Of a stretch of DNA of 64,000 nucleotides, positions 25,154-34,190 are shown one piece after another. Each line of letters opens with the position of its first letter. The first letter of the stretch is position 1. The stretch spans positions 7,054,001 to 7,118,000 of the forward strand of contig NZ_CP088014.1 in NCBI RefSeq assembly GCF_021044685.1, written 5' to 3'. The position numbers and the translations under genes are program-made. The DNA comes from Bradyrhizobium daqingense. GTDB taxonomy: Bacteria > Pseudomonadota > Alphaproteobacteria > Rhizobiales > Xanthobacteraceae. The notes below the pieces were generated by a model. It worked only from the letters and a program-made list of their open reading frames with translations. It did not search any database and was not told the DNA's origin.

Positions 25154-25180
25154 GTGAATGCTCCTGTTCCACGGCTTCGA

Positions 25181-25609
25181 TCAGGCCGTGGCCATGGCGG
25201 GCTGCAGCGGGGCCGCCGCGAGGTCCATCCAGTTGACGCCCCACATATGACCGTCCGGATCCTCGAAACTGCGGCCGTACATGAAGCTGTATTCGTCCTT
25301 CGGGCTGGGATCAGCCATGCCGCCCGCGGCCGCCGCCCTGCCGACGATATCGTCGACGTCGCTGCGGCTGTCCGCGGACAGGCAGAGCAGCACCTGGTTC
25401 GAGGACTTGGCATCCGCGATCGGCTTCGGCGTGAACTGGCGGAATTTGTCGTGGGTCAGCAGCATGGCGAAGATGGTCTCGGAAAAGACCATGCAGCTCG
25501 CCGTGTCGTCGCAGAATTGCGGGTTCTTGACCGCACCGATCGCCTCATAGAAGGCGGTCGCACGCTTGAGGTCGGTCACCGGCAGGTTGACGAATATCAT
25601 CTTGGGCAT
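25181..25609 (-). CDS. VOC-superfamily protein, glyoxalase-like
   Basis: A 142-residue single VOC module pair (MPKMIFVNLPVTDLKRATAF; FEDPDGHMWGVNWMD) resembling the family of lactoylglutathione-lyase-like proteins. The DPDGHMWGV segment has the typical end of the second beta-alpha-beta unit. The ATG at 25609 follows AGGAGC. It is the first of two neighbouring VOC genes; no substrate is evident. Confidence 0.82.
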   Translation of the reverse strand: MPKMIFVNLPVTDLKRATAFYEAIGAVKNPQFCDDTASCMVFSETIFAMLLTHDKFRQFTPKPIADAKSSNQVLLCLSADSRSDVDDIVGRAAAAGGMADPSPKDEYSFMYGRSFEDPDGHMWGVNWMDLAAAPLQPAMATA

Positions 25610-25737
25610 CGGAAGCTCCTTGGCGGGTTCTGCCCAAGGACGGATGGCCAGGCAGCCACCCGACATCGCTTCCGAATATTTTTGAGGTCGCGCCTGCGGG
25701 GGTCCTGTCGCATGAACCCCGCGCCGCCTCGGAAAGC

Positions 25738-26250
25738 CTACTTCTTCTCGTTGGGATCGCGGTGAACCGGGTCGATCCACAGCACCGTCTCGGGCTTTTC
25801 GACCGGCTCGATGTCGAGATTGATCGCCACCGCCTCGCCGTCGCTGCGCACCAGCACGCACTCCAGCACCTCGTCGGGGCTGGCGTTGATCTCCTGATGC
25901 GGCACGTAGGGCGGAACGAAAATGAAATCGCCGGGGCCGGCCTCGGCGGTGAATTGCAGCTTCTCGCCCCAGCGCATCCGCGCCTTGCCCTTCACGACAT
26001 AGATGACGCTTTCGAGATGGCCGTGGTGATGCGCGCCGGTCTTGGCGTCGGGCTTGATGCTCACCGTGCCTGCCCACAATTTCTGCGCGCCGACGCGGGC
26101 GAAATTGATGGCAGCGGCGCGGTCCATGCCTGCGGTCGACGGCACGTTGGTGTCGAGCTGGTTGCCGGGAATGACGCGCACGCCGTCATGCTTCCAGCGA
26201 TCGTCATGATCGTGGTCATGGTGGGAATGCGAATGATCATGGCCGGTCAT
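25738..26250 (-). CDS. Cupin-domain protein with His-rich N-terminus
   Basis: A 170-residue cupin. The core has the metal-binding motif as HHHGHLESVIYVVKGKARM and the second motif GDFIFVPPYVPHQEIN, so an iron or zinc site is likely. The N-terminus MTGHDHSHSHHDHDHDDRW is a His-Asp-rich tail that could bind metals and is not needed for the cupin fold. The start at 26250 is chosen as the ATG that opens this tail. It stands alone; no substrate is evident. Confidence 0.8.
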   Translation of the reverse strand: MTGHDHSHSHHDHDHDDRWKHDGVRVIPGNQLDTNVPSTAGMDRAAAINFARVGAQKLWAGTVSIKPDAKTGAHHHGHLESVIYVVKGKARMRWGEKLQFTAEAGPGDFIFVPPYVPHQEINASPDEVLECVLVRSDGEAVAINLDIEPVEKPETVLWIDPVHRDPNEKK

Positions 26251-26378
26251 GGGGCTTGCCTTCTGTTGGTTCCGTGCGCGGCAAACTAACCCAAAGCAGC
26301 GCCCGCCAGCCATACCAAAATCGGAACCCTCGTAGCCGTCCAGCGTTGTCATTCCAAGCAAACCGAAAGGAGAATTCC

Positions 26379-26597
26379 ATGGGCAGCACGACTGACAAGA
26401 TCAAAGGCACCGCCAACGAGGCGATCGGCAAGGCCAAGCAGGGCATCGGTGAAGCCACCGGATCCGATCGCATGAAGGGCGAAGGCGTGGTGCAGGAAGT
26501 GAAGGGCAAGGGCCAGCAGGCCATGGGCGATGCCAAGGACGCCGCAAAGGACGCGATGGATCGCGCTGCGGCCGCCGCACGTCGCGCAGCGGAATAA
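26379..26597 (+). CDS. CsbD-family stress protein
   Basis: A 72-residue soluble protein of the CsbD family, small Gly-Lys-Ala-rich proteins usually induced in stress. It shows MGSTTDKIKGTANEAIGKAK and VQEVKGKGQQAMGDAKDAAK, which gives a lysine-spaced helical pattern. GGAG lies upstream of the ATG at 26379, and a strong terminator follows 20 bp after the stop. Confidence 0.88.
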   Translation: MGSTTDKIKGTANEAIGKAKQGIGEATGSDRMKGEGVVQEVKGKGQQAMGDAKDAAKDAMDRAAAAARRAAE

Positions 26598-26616
26598 TAC
26601 GCACAAGCTGAAACCG

Positions 26617-26646
26617 AAAAGACCGGCCGCAAGGCCGGTCTTTTTG
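26617..26646 (+). terminator. Rho-independent terminator after csbD
   Basis: AGACCGGCC and GGCCGGTCT form a stem of about 9 bp around a GCAA loop, followed by TTTTTGTT. It is placed directly after the CsbD-family gene and is a textbook intrinsic terminator. Confidence 0.9.
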
Positions 26647-26657
26647 TTCTGTTCTCT

Positions 26658-26743
26658 CGTCATGCCCGGGCTTGTCCCGGGCATCCACGTTCTTTCTTCA
26701 GGCTGCCAAGGCGTGGATGGCCGGATCAAACCCGGCCATGACG
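26658..26743. repeat. REP-type palindromic repeat, copy 1
   Basis: CGTCATGCCCGGGCTTGTCC begins the left arm and CCGGCCATGACG ends the right arm, with the conserved core CATCCACG and CGTGGATG. Four other close copies lie at 37644, 41807, 44077 and 47147. This copy lies between the CsbD terminator and the FKBP stop. Confidence 0.85.
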
Positions 26744-26774
26744 ACGCGGAAAGACGATGCGGAAAGACCTGGGC

Positions 26775-27239
26775 TCACTTCACTGCGAGCAATTCCACGT
26801 CGAACATCAGCGTCGCGTTCGGCGGGATCACACCGCCGGCGCCACGCGCGCCATAGCCGAGCTGCGGCGGGATGATCAGCGTGCGCTTGCCGCCGACCTT
26901 CATCGAGGCGACACCCTCGTCCCAGCCGGCGATGACGCGGCCCTTGCCGATCGGGAATTCGAACGGCTCGTTGCGGTCGACGGAGGAGTCGAATTTCTTG
27001 CCCTTCTGGCCGTTCTCATAAAGCCAGCCGGTGTAGTGCATCACGCAGATCTGGCCGGGCTTCGGCGAAGCACCCGTGCCGGCGACGCTGTCGATGATCT
27101 GCAAGCCTGAAGCTGTGGTCATGGTCTTTCCTGCGGTCTGGGCCGAGGCCGTGGTGGAAACGAAATGCGACACGCCGGCGATCACGGTGATCGCGAGTGC
27201 CGACATCAGGGCGAGAAGCGCGCGCTGAAAACGCTGCAT
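26775..27239 (-). CDS. FKBP-type peptidyl-prolyl isomerase, exported
   Basis: A 154-residue exported protein-folding isomerase. The signal peptide covers about residues 1-34 (RALLALMSALAITVIAGVSH, ending ASAQ). The catalytic FKBP domain has VMHYTGWLYENGQKGKKFD, FPIGKGRVIAGWDEGVASM, and LIIPPQLGYGARGAGG followed by IPPNATLMFDVELL. All expected binding-pocket aromatics are present. The start ATG at 27239 is preceded by AAGGTG. It should act in the periplasm. Confidence 0.9.
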   Translation of the reverse strand: MQRFQRALLALMSALAITVIAGVSHFVSTTASAQTAGKTMTTASGLQIIDSVAGTGASPKPGQICVMHYTGWLYENGQKGKKFDSSVDRNEPFEFPIGKGRVIAGWDEGVASMKVGGKRTLIIPPQLGYGARGAGGVIPPNATLMFDVELLAVK

Positions 27240-27299
27240 AAGGCACCTTCCGTTTGAGGCGGAAGGTGTCTAGCGCAACGCGGGTGAGGTTTCCACCCC

Positions 27300-29591
27300 T
27301 CACACCTCGATATTTTCCAGCCGGACCGGGAGCTTGCGAATGCGTTGTCCTGTGGCGTGGTAGATCGCATTGCAGATCGCCGCATTGGTGCCGACATTGG
27401 CGAGCTCGCCGAGGCCCTTCACGCCGACAGGATTGATGCGATCATCCTCCTCGGAGAGCAGAATGACCTCGACGCCTGATACGTCCGCATTCACGGGGAC
27501 GAGGTAATCAGCAAGGTTATCGTTGACGTAGCGCGCATAGCGTTCGTCGATCTCGGTGGCTTCCAGCAGCGCCGACGACATGCCCCAGATCAACCCGCCC
27601 ATCAGCTGGCTGCGCGCCGTGCGTGGATTCATGATGCGACCGCCGGCGAAGGCGCCGACGAAACGCGGGCAACGGATCTCGTGCGTGAAGCGAATGATGC
27701 GGACCTCGACGAACTCCGCGCCAAAAGCATACGCGATCTGGTCCTTCATGGAATGCCCACCCACGAGCCGCACCTGCCCGCTATGCATGGCGCGGAACGA
27801 ATCCAGCGGCGCACCTTCCGGCTTCCACTCGCCATATTCCTCGACGACGCCGACCCCGAGCGCGTCGAAGGCCTTCTCCAGGTCGAGCGGACGGTCACCC
27901 TTCGCCGCTTGCGTTGCCGGTGTCTGGCCGATGCCCACGGTCTCCTTCGCCTTGTCCGCCAGGCTCTGGCTCGGCACCACCGCCTTGAACAGACGCTGCC
28001 GGATCTGATCGCACACCATCATCACCGCGGAGCAGGTGCTGGCGGTCGAGTTGGAGCCTCCTGCAACGGGCGCCGGCGGCAGATCGCTATCGCCGATGAA
28101 GACGGCGACCTTCTCGAGCGGCACTCCGAGCCGTTCGGAGGCGGTCTGCGCGATGACGGTGTAGGCGCCGGTGCCGATCTCATGGCCGGCGATCTCGACG
28201 CGGGTGCGGCCGTCGCGCTGCAGCCGCACGCGCGCGGCTGCGGGTCCCATCTGCGCGGGATAACAGGTGGCGGCACAGCCATAGCCGATCAGCCAGTCGC
28301 CGTCCGACATCGATTTCGGCTCAGGCGACCGTTGCGCCCAGCCGAACGCCTTGGCGGCCTCGTCGAAACAGGCCATCAGCGACCGCGAGGTGTAGGGTTT
28401 GCCGCTGATCGGCTCGTTCGTGGTGTCGTTGATGCGACGAAGCTCCACCGGATCCACGTTCAGCTTCACCGCGAGCTCGTCCATCGCGCTTTCCAGCGCG
28501 AACAGATACGGCACTTCCGGCGGCGAGCGCATGAAGCCGGGCGTGTTGCGGTCGGCGCGCACGATCGAGACCAGGCTGTCGACGTTCGGGCAGGCATAGA
28601 GTCGCGTCGTCGTCTTGGTGCCGCCGACGCAATAGGCATCGGGTCGCGACGACACCTCGGCGCCTTCGTGCTTGAGCGCAACCAGCTTGCCGTCGCGGCG
28701 CGCACCGAGCTTGATCTCGTGGCGGGTCTCGGCACGATGGGTGGTGATGGTGAAGCCCTGGTCGCGGGTCGGCACCAGCTTGATCGGCCGGTTCAGCCGC
28801 TTGGCGATGCCGGCGATGATGGCGGTGCGCGGCGTCATCGAGCCGCGTGAGCCGAATCCGCCGCCGACATAGGGGTTGACCACCCGCACCTTGTCGGCGT
28901 CGATGCCGAGTTGCTCGGCGACACCGTATTTGAGGCCGTACACGAACTGGCTTGGCTCGTAGATGACGAGGTTGTCGCCCATCCAGGCGCAACTGGTCGA
29001 GAACAGCTCCATTGGATTGTGATGTTGCGTCGGTGTCTCGTAGGAGGCGGTAAGCTTGACCTCGGCCTCCTCGAACGCCTTGGCAAAATCGCCGACCTTC
29101 GGGTCTTCCTTGAACTGGGCAGTCTGCCCCTTCGCGGGCGCCGTGGTCGTCCCGGGCGAGTCGAAGGTCGCGCTTGGCGTGGCGGCCGTATAACTGACCT
29201 TGACGCGGTTGGCGGCCTCGCGCGCCGCCTCGTAGCTTTCGGCCACGACCACCGCGATGATTTGGCCGTCATGGGCGATCTCGGCCGATTTCAGCGGCTG
29301 GATCGTCGTGCCCGCATAGCCGCCATTGCTGAAGAGCTTCGACTCCTTCAGCTTCGGTGCGTTCTCATGGGTGACGATGTCGATCACGCCGCGGACGCGC
29401 TTGGCCTCGCCGAGATCGAAGCTGTCGACCCGTCCCTTAGCGATCGCGCTGATGACGAGGAACGCATAGGCGGGATCGGCAAGCGGCATGTCGGACGCAT
29501 AAGTCGCGCGTCCCGTCACTTTCACGACCGCGTCATAGCGCGGCACGGGCTTGCCCATGTTGGTCTTGGGCTCGGGAGCAGCAGCGGTCAT
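27300..29591 (-). CDS. paoC: Aldehyde oxidoreductase molybdenum-binding subunit, PaoC-like
   Basis: A 763-residue subunit of the xanthine dehydrogenase family that binds the molybdenum cofactor and oxidises aldehydes. It has VVKVTGRATYASDM near the start, YVGGGFGSRG for cofactor binding, and KGLGELANVGTNAAICNA near the C-terminus with the catalytic glutamate. The start is the ATG at 29591. An upstream frameshift in the FAD subunit makes one long open frame of 1103 codons run into this gene, but that chimera is not a real fusion. The operon order is iron-sulfur, FAD, molybdenum subunit. Confidence 0.9.
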   Translation of the reverse strand: MTAAAPEPKTNMGKPVPRYDAVVKVTGRATYASDMPLADPAYAFLVISAIAKGRVDSFDLGEAKRVRGVIDIVTHENAPKLKESKLFSNGGYAGTTIQPLKSAEIAHDGQIIAVVVAESYEAAREAANRVKVSYTAATPSATFDSPGTTTAPAKGQTAQFKEDPKVGDFAKAFEEAEVKLTASYETPTQHHNPMELFSTSCAWMGDNLVIYEPSQFVYGLKYGVAEQLGIDADKVRVVNPYVGGGFGSRGSMTPRTAIIAGIAKRLNRPIKLVPTRDQGFTITTHRAETRHEIKLGARRDGKLVALKHEGAEVSSRPDAYCVGGTKTTTRLYACPNVDSLVSIVRADRNTPGFMRSPPEVPYLFALESAMDELAVKLNVDPVELRRINDTTNEPISGKPYTSRSLMACFDEAAKAFGWAQRSPEPKSMSDGDWLIGYGCAATCYPAQMGPAAARVRLQRDGRTRVEIAGHEIGTGAYTVIAQTASERLGVPLEKVAVFIGDSDLPPAPVAGGSNSTASTCSAVMMVCDQIRQRLFKAVVPSQSLADKAKETVGIGQTPATQAAKGDRPLDLEKAFDALGVGVVEEYGEWKPEGAPLDSFRAMHSGQVRLVGGHSMKDQIAYAFGAEFVEVRIIRFTHEIRCPRFVGAFAGGRIMNPRTARSQLMGGLIWGMSSALLEATEIDERYARYVNDNLADYLVPVNADVSGVEVILLSEEDDRINPVGVKGLGELANVGTNAAICNAIYHATGQRIRKLPVRLENIEV

Positions 29592-29593
29592 GA

Positions 29594-30611
29594 TCAGATC
29601 TCCATCGTTACGGCCTGCTGGAGCGCGCGCGCCACCACGCGTTTGCCGAGCGCGATTTTGAAGCTGTTGTGCCGCCGCCCCCTGGCCTCTGCGAAAGCGG
29701 CATCGGCAACCCGCTGCGCCAAGCCGTCGTCGAATTTCTGTCCCTTGAGAAGCGCCTCCGCCTCGCGCGCCCGCCAGGGCACCGTGGCGACGCCGCCGAG
29801 CGCGACGCGCGCATCCCGGATCGTGCCATCCTGCACGTCGAGGGCGATCGCGGCCGAGGACAGCGCGAACTCGTAGGATTGGCGGTCGCGCGCCTTGAGA
29901 TACACCGAGCGCGGCCAGCGGCCCTGGATCGAGAAAGCCGAGATCAGCTCGCCAGGCTGAAGCGAAGTCTCGATGTCGGGGGTCGTGCCCGGCGCCTTTG
30001 TGAAGCTGGGAGAACGGCATGCTGCGCGTGCCACCCTTGCCCGTGATCTCGACCAGAGCATCCAGCGCAATCAGCGCCTGCGCGAAATCGCCGGGATAGG
30101 TCGCGATGCATTGGTCCGAGACGCCGAGTACCGCATGCATGCGGTTGACGCCGTCCATCGCGGCGCAGCCCGAACCGGGATTGCGCTTGTTGCAATTCTC
30201 ATAGGAGACGTCGCGGAAATAGCTGCAACGCGTCCGCTGCATCACGTTGCCGCCGAGCGTCGCCATGTTGCGCAGCTGGGCACTGGCCGCGAGCTTCAGG
30301 GAATTTGCAATCACCGGATAGTGCCGCTGGATCTCTCCATGCGCGGCAACATCCGACATTTTCGCGAGCGCGCCGAGGCGCAATCCGCCTTCCCTGAGCT
30401 CGATTGCCGACCAACTGCGCGCGAGCGGATTGATGTCGACGATCGCGGCAGGCCGCATCACGTCGAGCTTCATCAGGTCGATCAGCGTGGTGCCGCCGGC
30501 GAGCGGCTGCGCAGGGGCCTTTGTCAGCGGATTGTTCGCGGCCGCGGCGGCGCCGAGCGCCTGCACGGCCATGTCAGGGTCTGTCGCCCTCTGATACGAA
30601 AACGGTCGCAT
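29594..30611 (-). pseudogene. paoB: Aldehyde oxidoreductase FAD subunit, frameshifted (PaoB-like)
   Basis: The FAD-binding subunit transfers electrons from the molybdenum subunit to the flavin. The first part starts MRPFSYQRATDPDMAVQAL and has LAGGTTLIDLMKLDV and QLRNMATLGGNVMQRTRCSY, with a cysteine group (RCSYF, ENCNKRNPGSGC) typical of the PaoB type, which carries an additional 4Fe-4S cluster. At 29997-29999 an extra base in a run of three A on the coding strand shifts the frame: HK then leaves frame, while KAPGTTPDIETSLQPGELI and the rest are in the next frame to the stop at 29594. Removal of one base restores the gene. It may be a sequencing error or a genuine mutation. Confidence 0.82.
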
Positions 30612-30615
30612 GCGC

Positions 30616-31230
30616 CTAGCCTTTCAGGATTTCGGGCGCGGCCTGCTTCACCGCCGCGACGATGTTGGGATAGGCGGCACAGCGGCAGATATTTCCGCTC
30701 ATGTATTCACGGATGTCGGCCTCGTTGCTCGCATGCCCCTCCTTGACGCAGGCGACGGCGGACATGATCTGGCCCGGCGTGCAATAGCCGCACTGGAACG
30801 CGTCGTTGTCGATGAAGGCCTGCTGCATCGGATGCAGATGGTCATCGGTAGCCAGCCCCTCGATGGTCGTGATCTCCTGCCCCTCCGCAGCGAGCGCCAG
30901 GGTCAGGCACGACACCACACGTCGGTCGTCGACCAGCACCGTGCAGGCCCCGCACTGGCCGTGGTCGCAGCCCTTCTTGCTGCCGGTAAGCTTGAGATGT
31001 TCGCGCAGCGCATCGAGCAGCGTAGTACGCGCGTCGATGCTGAGGCGCTTGTCCTTGCCGTTGACCTGCAGCGTGACGTCGACGGGAAGCGACGGATCTT
31101 GTGCGGCCGGAGGCCTGGCGTCCTCCACGGCCCCGCGCGCCGTCATCGGGACCAGCGCACTGCCAGCCGCAGCGGCCATGAAGGCGCGCCGATCGAATGC
31201 TGATTGTTTGGAACCTGGTTTGTCGGACAT
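30616..31230 (-). CDS. paoA: Aldehyde oxidoreductase iron-sulfur subunit, PaoA-like
   Basis: A 204-residue subunit with two 2Fe-2S clusters. It begins with a twin-arginine leader (SAFDRRAFMAAAAGSAL), so the complex is exported to the periplasm by Tat. The first cluster motif is CDHGQCGACTVLVDD; the second is CGYCTPGQIMSA and ENICRC-like GNICRCAAYPN. Its stop lies 4 bp before the FAD subunit start. The electron acceptor is not encoded here. The ATG at 31230 is chosen over the longer frame because it gives the Tat leader directly. Confidence 0.9.
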   Translation of the reverse strand: MSDKPGSKQSAFDRRAFMAAAAGSALVPMTARGAVEDARPPAAQDPSLPVDVTLQVNGKDKRLSIDARTTLLDALREHLKLTGSKKGCDHGQCGACTVLVDDRRVVSCLTLALAAEGQEITTIEGLATDDHLHPMQQAFIDNDAFQCGYCTPGQIMSAVACVKEGHASNEADIREYMSGNICRCAAYPNIVAAVKQAAPEILKG

Positions 31231-31316
31231 CGACGCCTCCGCCGCTGAGCTACAAGCAGCGCACGCTGCACCGCCCATCGCCCCTTAACCTGAAGCAATG
31301 AGCTCCGTTCCGAACG

Positions 31317-31352
31317 CGAAAAGGGCGATGCCGCAAATGCCGCATCGCCCTT
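31317..31352 (-). terminator. Rho-independent terminator of the gamma-glutamyltransferase gene
   Basis: On the minus strand AAGGGCGATGC (complement of 31342-31352) pairs with GCATCGCCCTT (complement of 31321-31331) across a 10-nt loop, and T residues follow at 31317-31320. It is 42 bp beyond the stop of the transferase gene. Confidence 0.85.
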
Positions 31353-31394
31353 CGTCAACTTTTCCTGATCTTACGCCGGGAACCTCGTGACCGC

Positions 31395-32981
31395 TCAATA
31401 ACCCAGCGCGCAACCGTCCTTGCGCGGATCGGAACCGCCGGTCAACGTGCCCTTGTCCCAGTCGATCCAGATCGCCTGGGCACCGCCGAGCGGGGCGACC
31501 ACGCTGGTGGTGTTGTGGCCGAGCTTCTTCAGGCCCTCGACGATCGCGGCCGGCACGCTGTCCTCGAGCTGGTACTGGCCCTCGTAATGCAGGCCGCGCG
31601 GCATGTCGATCGCCTCCTGCACGTCGCAGCCATAGTCGAGGATGTTGGTCAGCACGTGGGTCTGGCCGACCGGCTGATACTGCCCGCCCATCACCGCGAA
31701 CGGCATCACGGAGCGACCGCCCTGGGTGACGAGGCTCGGCATGATCGTGTGCAACGGCCGCTTGCCGCCGGCGATGCTGTTCGGATGACCCGGCTGGATG
31801 CGGAAGCCGCCGGCGCGGTTCTGGAACAGGACTCCGGTCTTGTTGGAGACGATGGCCGAGCCGAAGGAATGCGCGATCGAGTTGATGAACGAGCAGACAT
31901 TGCGGTCCTTGTCCACCACCGTGATGTAGATGGTCGAGGGGTTCATCGGCGGCGCGACGTTCGGCAGGTCGAGCATGCCGTCCATGCGGATCTTGCTGAT
32001 GTGCTCGTCGCAGAATTCCTTGGCGAGGATCCTGGCGACCTCGATCTGCATGTGGTCGGGATCGGCGACGTGCAGCTCGCGATGCATGTAGGCGATGCGC
32101 GCCGCTTCCGCCTCGAGATGGAAGCGCTCGACGCTGAGCGGCGCGTATTTCGTGAGGTCGAACCTCGACAGGATGTTCAGCATCAGCAGCATGGTCAGGC
32201 CCGGGCCATTCGGCGGGCACTGCCAGACGTCGTATCCCTTGTACATGGTGCCGATCGGCGAAGTCACTTCCGTGGTATGGGCGGCGAAATCGTCGAGCGT
32301 GTGCAGTCCGCCGATTCCCCTGAGGGTCTCGACCATGTCTTCCGCGATCTCGCCCTTGTAGAAGGCATCGCGGCCGCCCTTGGCGATGGCGCGCAGGGTC
32401 TTGCCGAGCTCGGCCTGGCGGATGACGTCGCCGGCGACCGGCGGCTTGCCGCCCGGCAGCAGATAGCGCACGGTGTTGGTGCCGGCCTTGAGCTTCTCGA
32501 ACTGGTTCTTCCAGTCGAAGGCGATGCGGGGCGCGACGACGTAGCCTTCCTCGGCCGCCTTGATCGCGGGCTGGAGCAGGCGATCGAAGCCGAACTTGCC
32601 GTGATTGCGCAGCACGGTGGCGAAGGCATCGACCACGCCCGGGATCGAGACCGCATGCGCCGAGGTCAGCGGCACGGAGTTGATCTTGCGTTCGAGATAC
32701 CAGTCGGCGTTCGCCGCCTTCGGCGCGCGGCCGGAGCCGTTGTAGGCGAGGATCTTGCCTTCGCCCCGCGGCTGGATCAGCGCGAAGCAGTCGCCACCGA
32801 TGCCGGTCGATTGCGGTTCGATCACGCCGAGCACGGCCGAGCCTGCGACCGCCGCGTCCACCGCCGTGCCGCCCTCGCGCAGCACCTCGATCGCGGCGAG
32901 CGATGCCTGCGGATGCGAGGTCGCCACCATCGCGTTGGTGGCGTGAACCGTGGACCTGCCGGGGAAATGGAAGTTTCTCAT
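31395..32981 (-). CDS. ggt: Gamma-glutamyltransferase family protein
   Basis: A 528-residue member of the Ntn-hydrolase family that transfers or hydrolyses gamma-glutamyl groups after autoprocessing. The large-subunit part has VATSHPQASLAAIEVLREGG and AVAGSAVLGVIEPQSTGIGG; the new N-terminal nucleophile threonine is expected in STIYITVVDKDRNVC, followed by SIAHSFGSAIVSN. There is no clear signal peptide, so a cytoplasmic or related amidase role is possible; such Ggt-like proteins include acylases. The ATG at 32981 is chosen. A terminator follows. Confidence 0.85.
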   Translation of the reverse strand: MRNFHFPGRSTVHATNAMVATSHPQASLAAIEVLREGGTAVDAAVAGSAVLGVIEPQSTGIGGDCFALIQPRGEGKILAYNGSGRAPKAANADWYLERKINSVPLTSAHAVSIPGVVDAFATVLRNHGKFGFDRLLQPAIKAAEEGYVVAPRIAFDWKNQFEKLKAGTNTVRYLLPGGKPPVAGDVIRQAELGKTLRAIAKGGRDAFYKGEIAEDMVETLRGIGGLHTLDDFAAHTTEVTSPIGTMYKGYDVWQCPPNGPGLTMLLMLNILSRFDLTKYAPLSVERFHLEAEAARIAYMHRELHVADPDHMQIEVARILAKEFCDEHISKIRMDGMLDLPNVAPPMNPSTIYITVVDKDRNVCSFINSIAHSFGSAIVSNKTGVLFQNRAGGFRIQPGHPNSIAGGKRPLHTIMPSLVTQGGRSVMPFAVMGGQYQPVGQTHVLTNILDYGCDVQEAIDMPRGLHYEGQYQLEDSVPAAIVEGLKKLGHNTTSVVAPLGGAQAIWIDWDKGTLTGGSDPRKDGCALGY

Positions 32982-33190
32982 GCGAATTCTTGCTCTCGTT
33001 AGGCTCTCTGGGCCGTGGCCGCGGTGGCGCGCCATCTCGGGAAAACCGGGCTTACATGACACATTCCGACCTCCCGGAGCAATGCTGGCATACCAGTGAA
33101 ATGGCTGCCATCCGCTGGGCGTATGGTCTGCTCGGCGTTCGGCCCCGGAGCGGGTTTTCCCAGCGACGGTCGCCTGCTAAACGAGCCGCC

Positions 33191-33973
33191 ATGCCCGACG
33201 AGAATTCGCTCACCAAGGTTATCGCCTTCTACCAGTTTGCCGCCCTCCCGGATTTCCGGGAGTTGCGCGAGCCGCTGCGCGCGTTCTGCGCCGGCCTTGC
33301 GCTAAAGGGCAGCGTGCTGCTGGCCCAGGAGGGCATCAATGGCACCGTCGCCGGCGCCCCGGAGGCCATCGACGCGTTCGCGCATGAGCTCGCGCACGGC
33401 GACATGTTCGGCGGCAGGCTCGACAATCTCGAGCTCAAATACTCGACCGCCGCGACGATGCCGTTTGGCCGGCTCAAGGTGCGGCTGAAGAAGGAGATCG
33501 TCACGCTCGGCGATGCCGCCGCCGATCCGACGAGGCAAGTCGGCACCTATGTCGACGCGTCGGAATGGAATGCGCTGATCGCGGCCCCCGACACGCTGCT
33601 GCTCGACACCCGCAACACCTTCGAGGTGGCGATGGGCACGTTCGAGGGTGCGGTCGATCCCGGTCTCAAGAGCTTTGGCCAATTCAAGGATTTTGCGGCA
33701 GAGCAGCTCGATCCGGCCAAGCACCGCAGGATCGCGATGTTCTGCACCGGCGGCATCCGCTGCGAGAAGGCGAGCGCGCATTTGCTCGCGCGCGGCTTTT
33801 CCGAGGTCTATCATCTCAAGGGCGGCATCCTGAGATATCTGGAGGAGGTGCCGGAGACACAGAGCCGCTGGCGAGGTGAGTGCTTCGTGTTCGACGAGCG
33901 CATCGCGCTCGGCCATGGATTGCGTGAACAGGGCCTGCTCGGAGGGGACAAGGAGCACGGCCGTGACGAATGA
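33191..33973 (+). CDS. trhO: Rhodanese-like tRNA uridine-34 hydroxylase
   Basis: A 260-residue UPF0176/TrhO protein; this family hydroxylates the wobble uridine of certain tRNAs to ho5U. The N-terminal part has ALKGSVLLAQEGINGTVAG; the rhodanese domain has LLLDTRNTFEVAMGTFEGA and the active-site cysteine in MFCTGGIRCEKASAHLL. The ATG at 33191 opens the protein at the family's usual position. It overlaps the downstream slyX gene by 11 bp, so they are translated together. Confidence 0.9.
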   Translation: MPDENSLTKVIAFYQFAALPDFRELREPLRAFCAGLALKGSVLLAQEGINGTVAGAPEAIDAFAHELAHGDMFGGRLDNLELKYSTAATMPFGRLKVRLKKEIVTLGDAAADPTRQVGTYVDASEWNALIAAPDTLLLDTRNTFEVAMGTFEGAVDPGLKSFGQFKDFAAEQLDPAKHRRIAMFCTGGIRCEKASAHLLARGFSEVYHLKGGILRYLEEVPETQSRWRGECFVFDERIALGHGLREQGLLGGDKEHGRDE

Positions 33974-34181
33974 GATCAAAGGTCTGAGCGAGCGCATCGA
34001 CATGCTGGAGACGCGCCTGACTTACCAGGACGACACCATCGAGACGCTGAACCAGACCATCACGGCGCAGTGGAAGCAGATCGATGTGCTGACGCGGCAG
34101 GTCGCACAGCTGAACGAACGGCTCCAGGAGGCCGAGGCGAACGCGCCGGGGCCCGCCAATGAACCGCCGCCGCATTATTGA
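33963..34181 (+). CDS. slyX: SlyX protein
   Basis: A 72-residue coiled-coil protein of the SlyX family (TNEIKGLSERIDMLETRLTY, then ETLNQTITAQWKQIDVLTRQ) ending PNEPPPHY-like with EPPPHY, the conserved tail. The role of SlyX is not known. It starts with a GTG at 33963 within the end of trhO. The convergent cyclic-di-GMP gene ends 9 bp downstream. Confidence 0.9.
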   Translation: MTNEIKGLSERIDMLETRLTYQDDTIETLNQTITAQWKQIDVLTRQVAQLNERLQEAEANAPGPANEPPPHY

Positions 34182-34190
34182 AGCGATGAG

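Noticed and set aside
27300..30611. Natural fusion of FAD and molybdenum subunits
   Set aside because: The long frame arises from a one-base shift. The last part of the FAD subunit is in the other frame and the molybdenum subunit has its own start.
31515..33002. 495-codon open frame on the + strand
   Set aside because: Antisense of the gamma-glutamyltransferase gene. No fold or start signal is seen.
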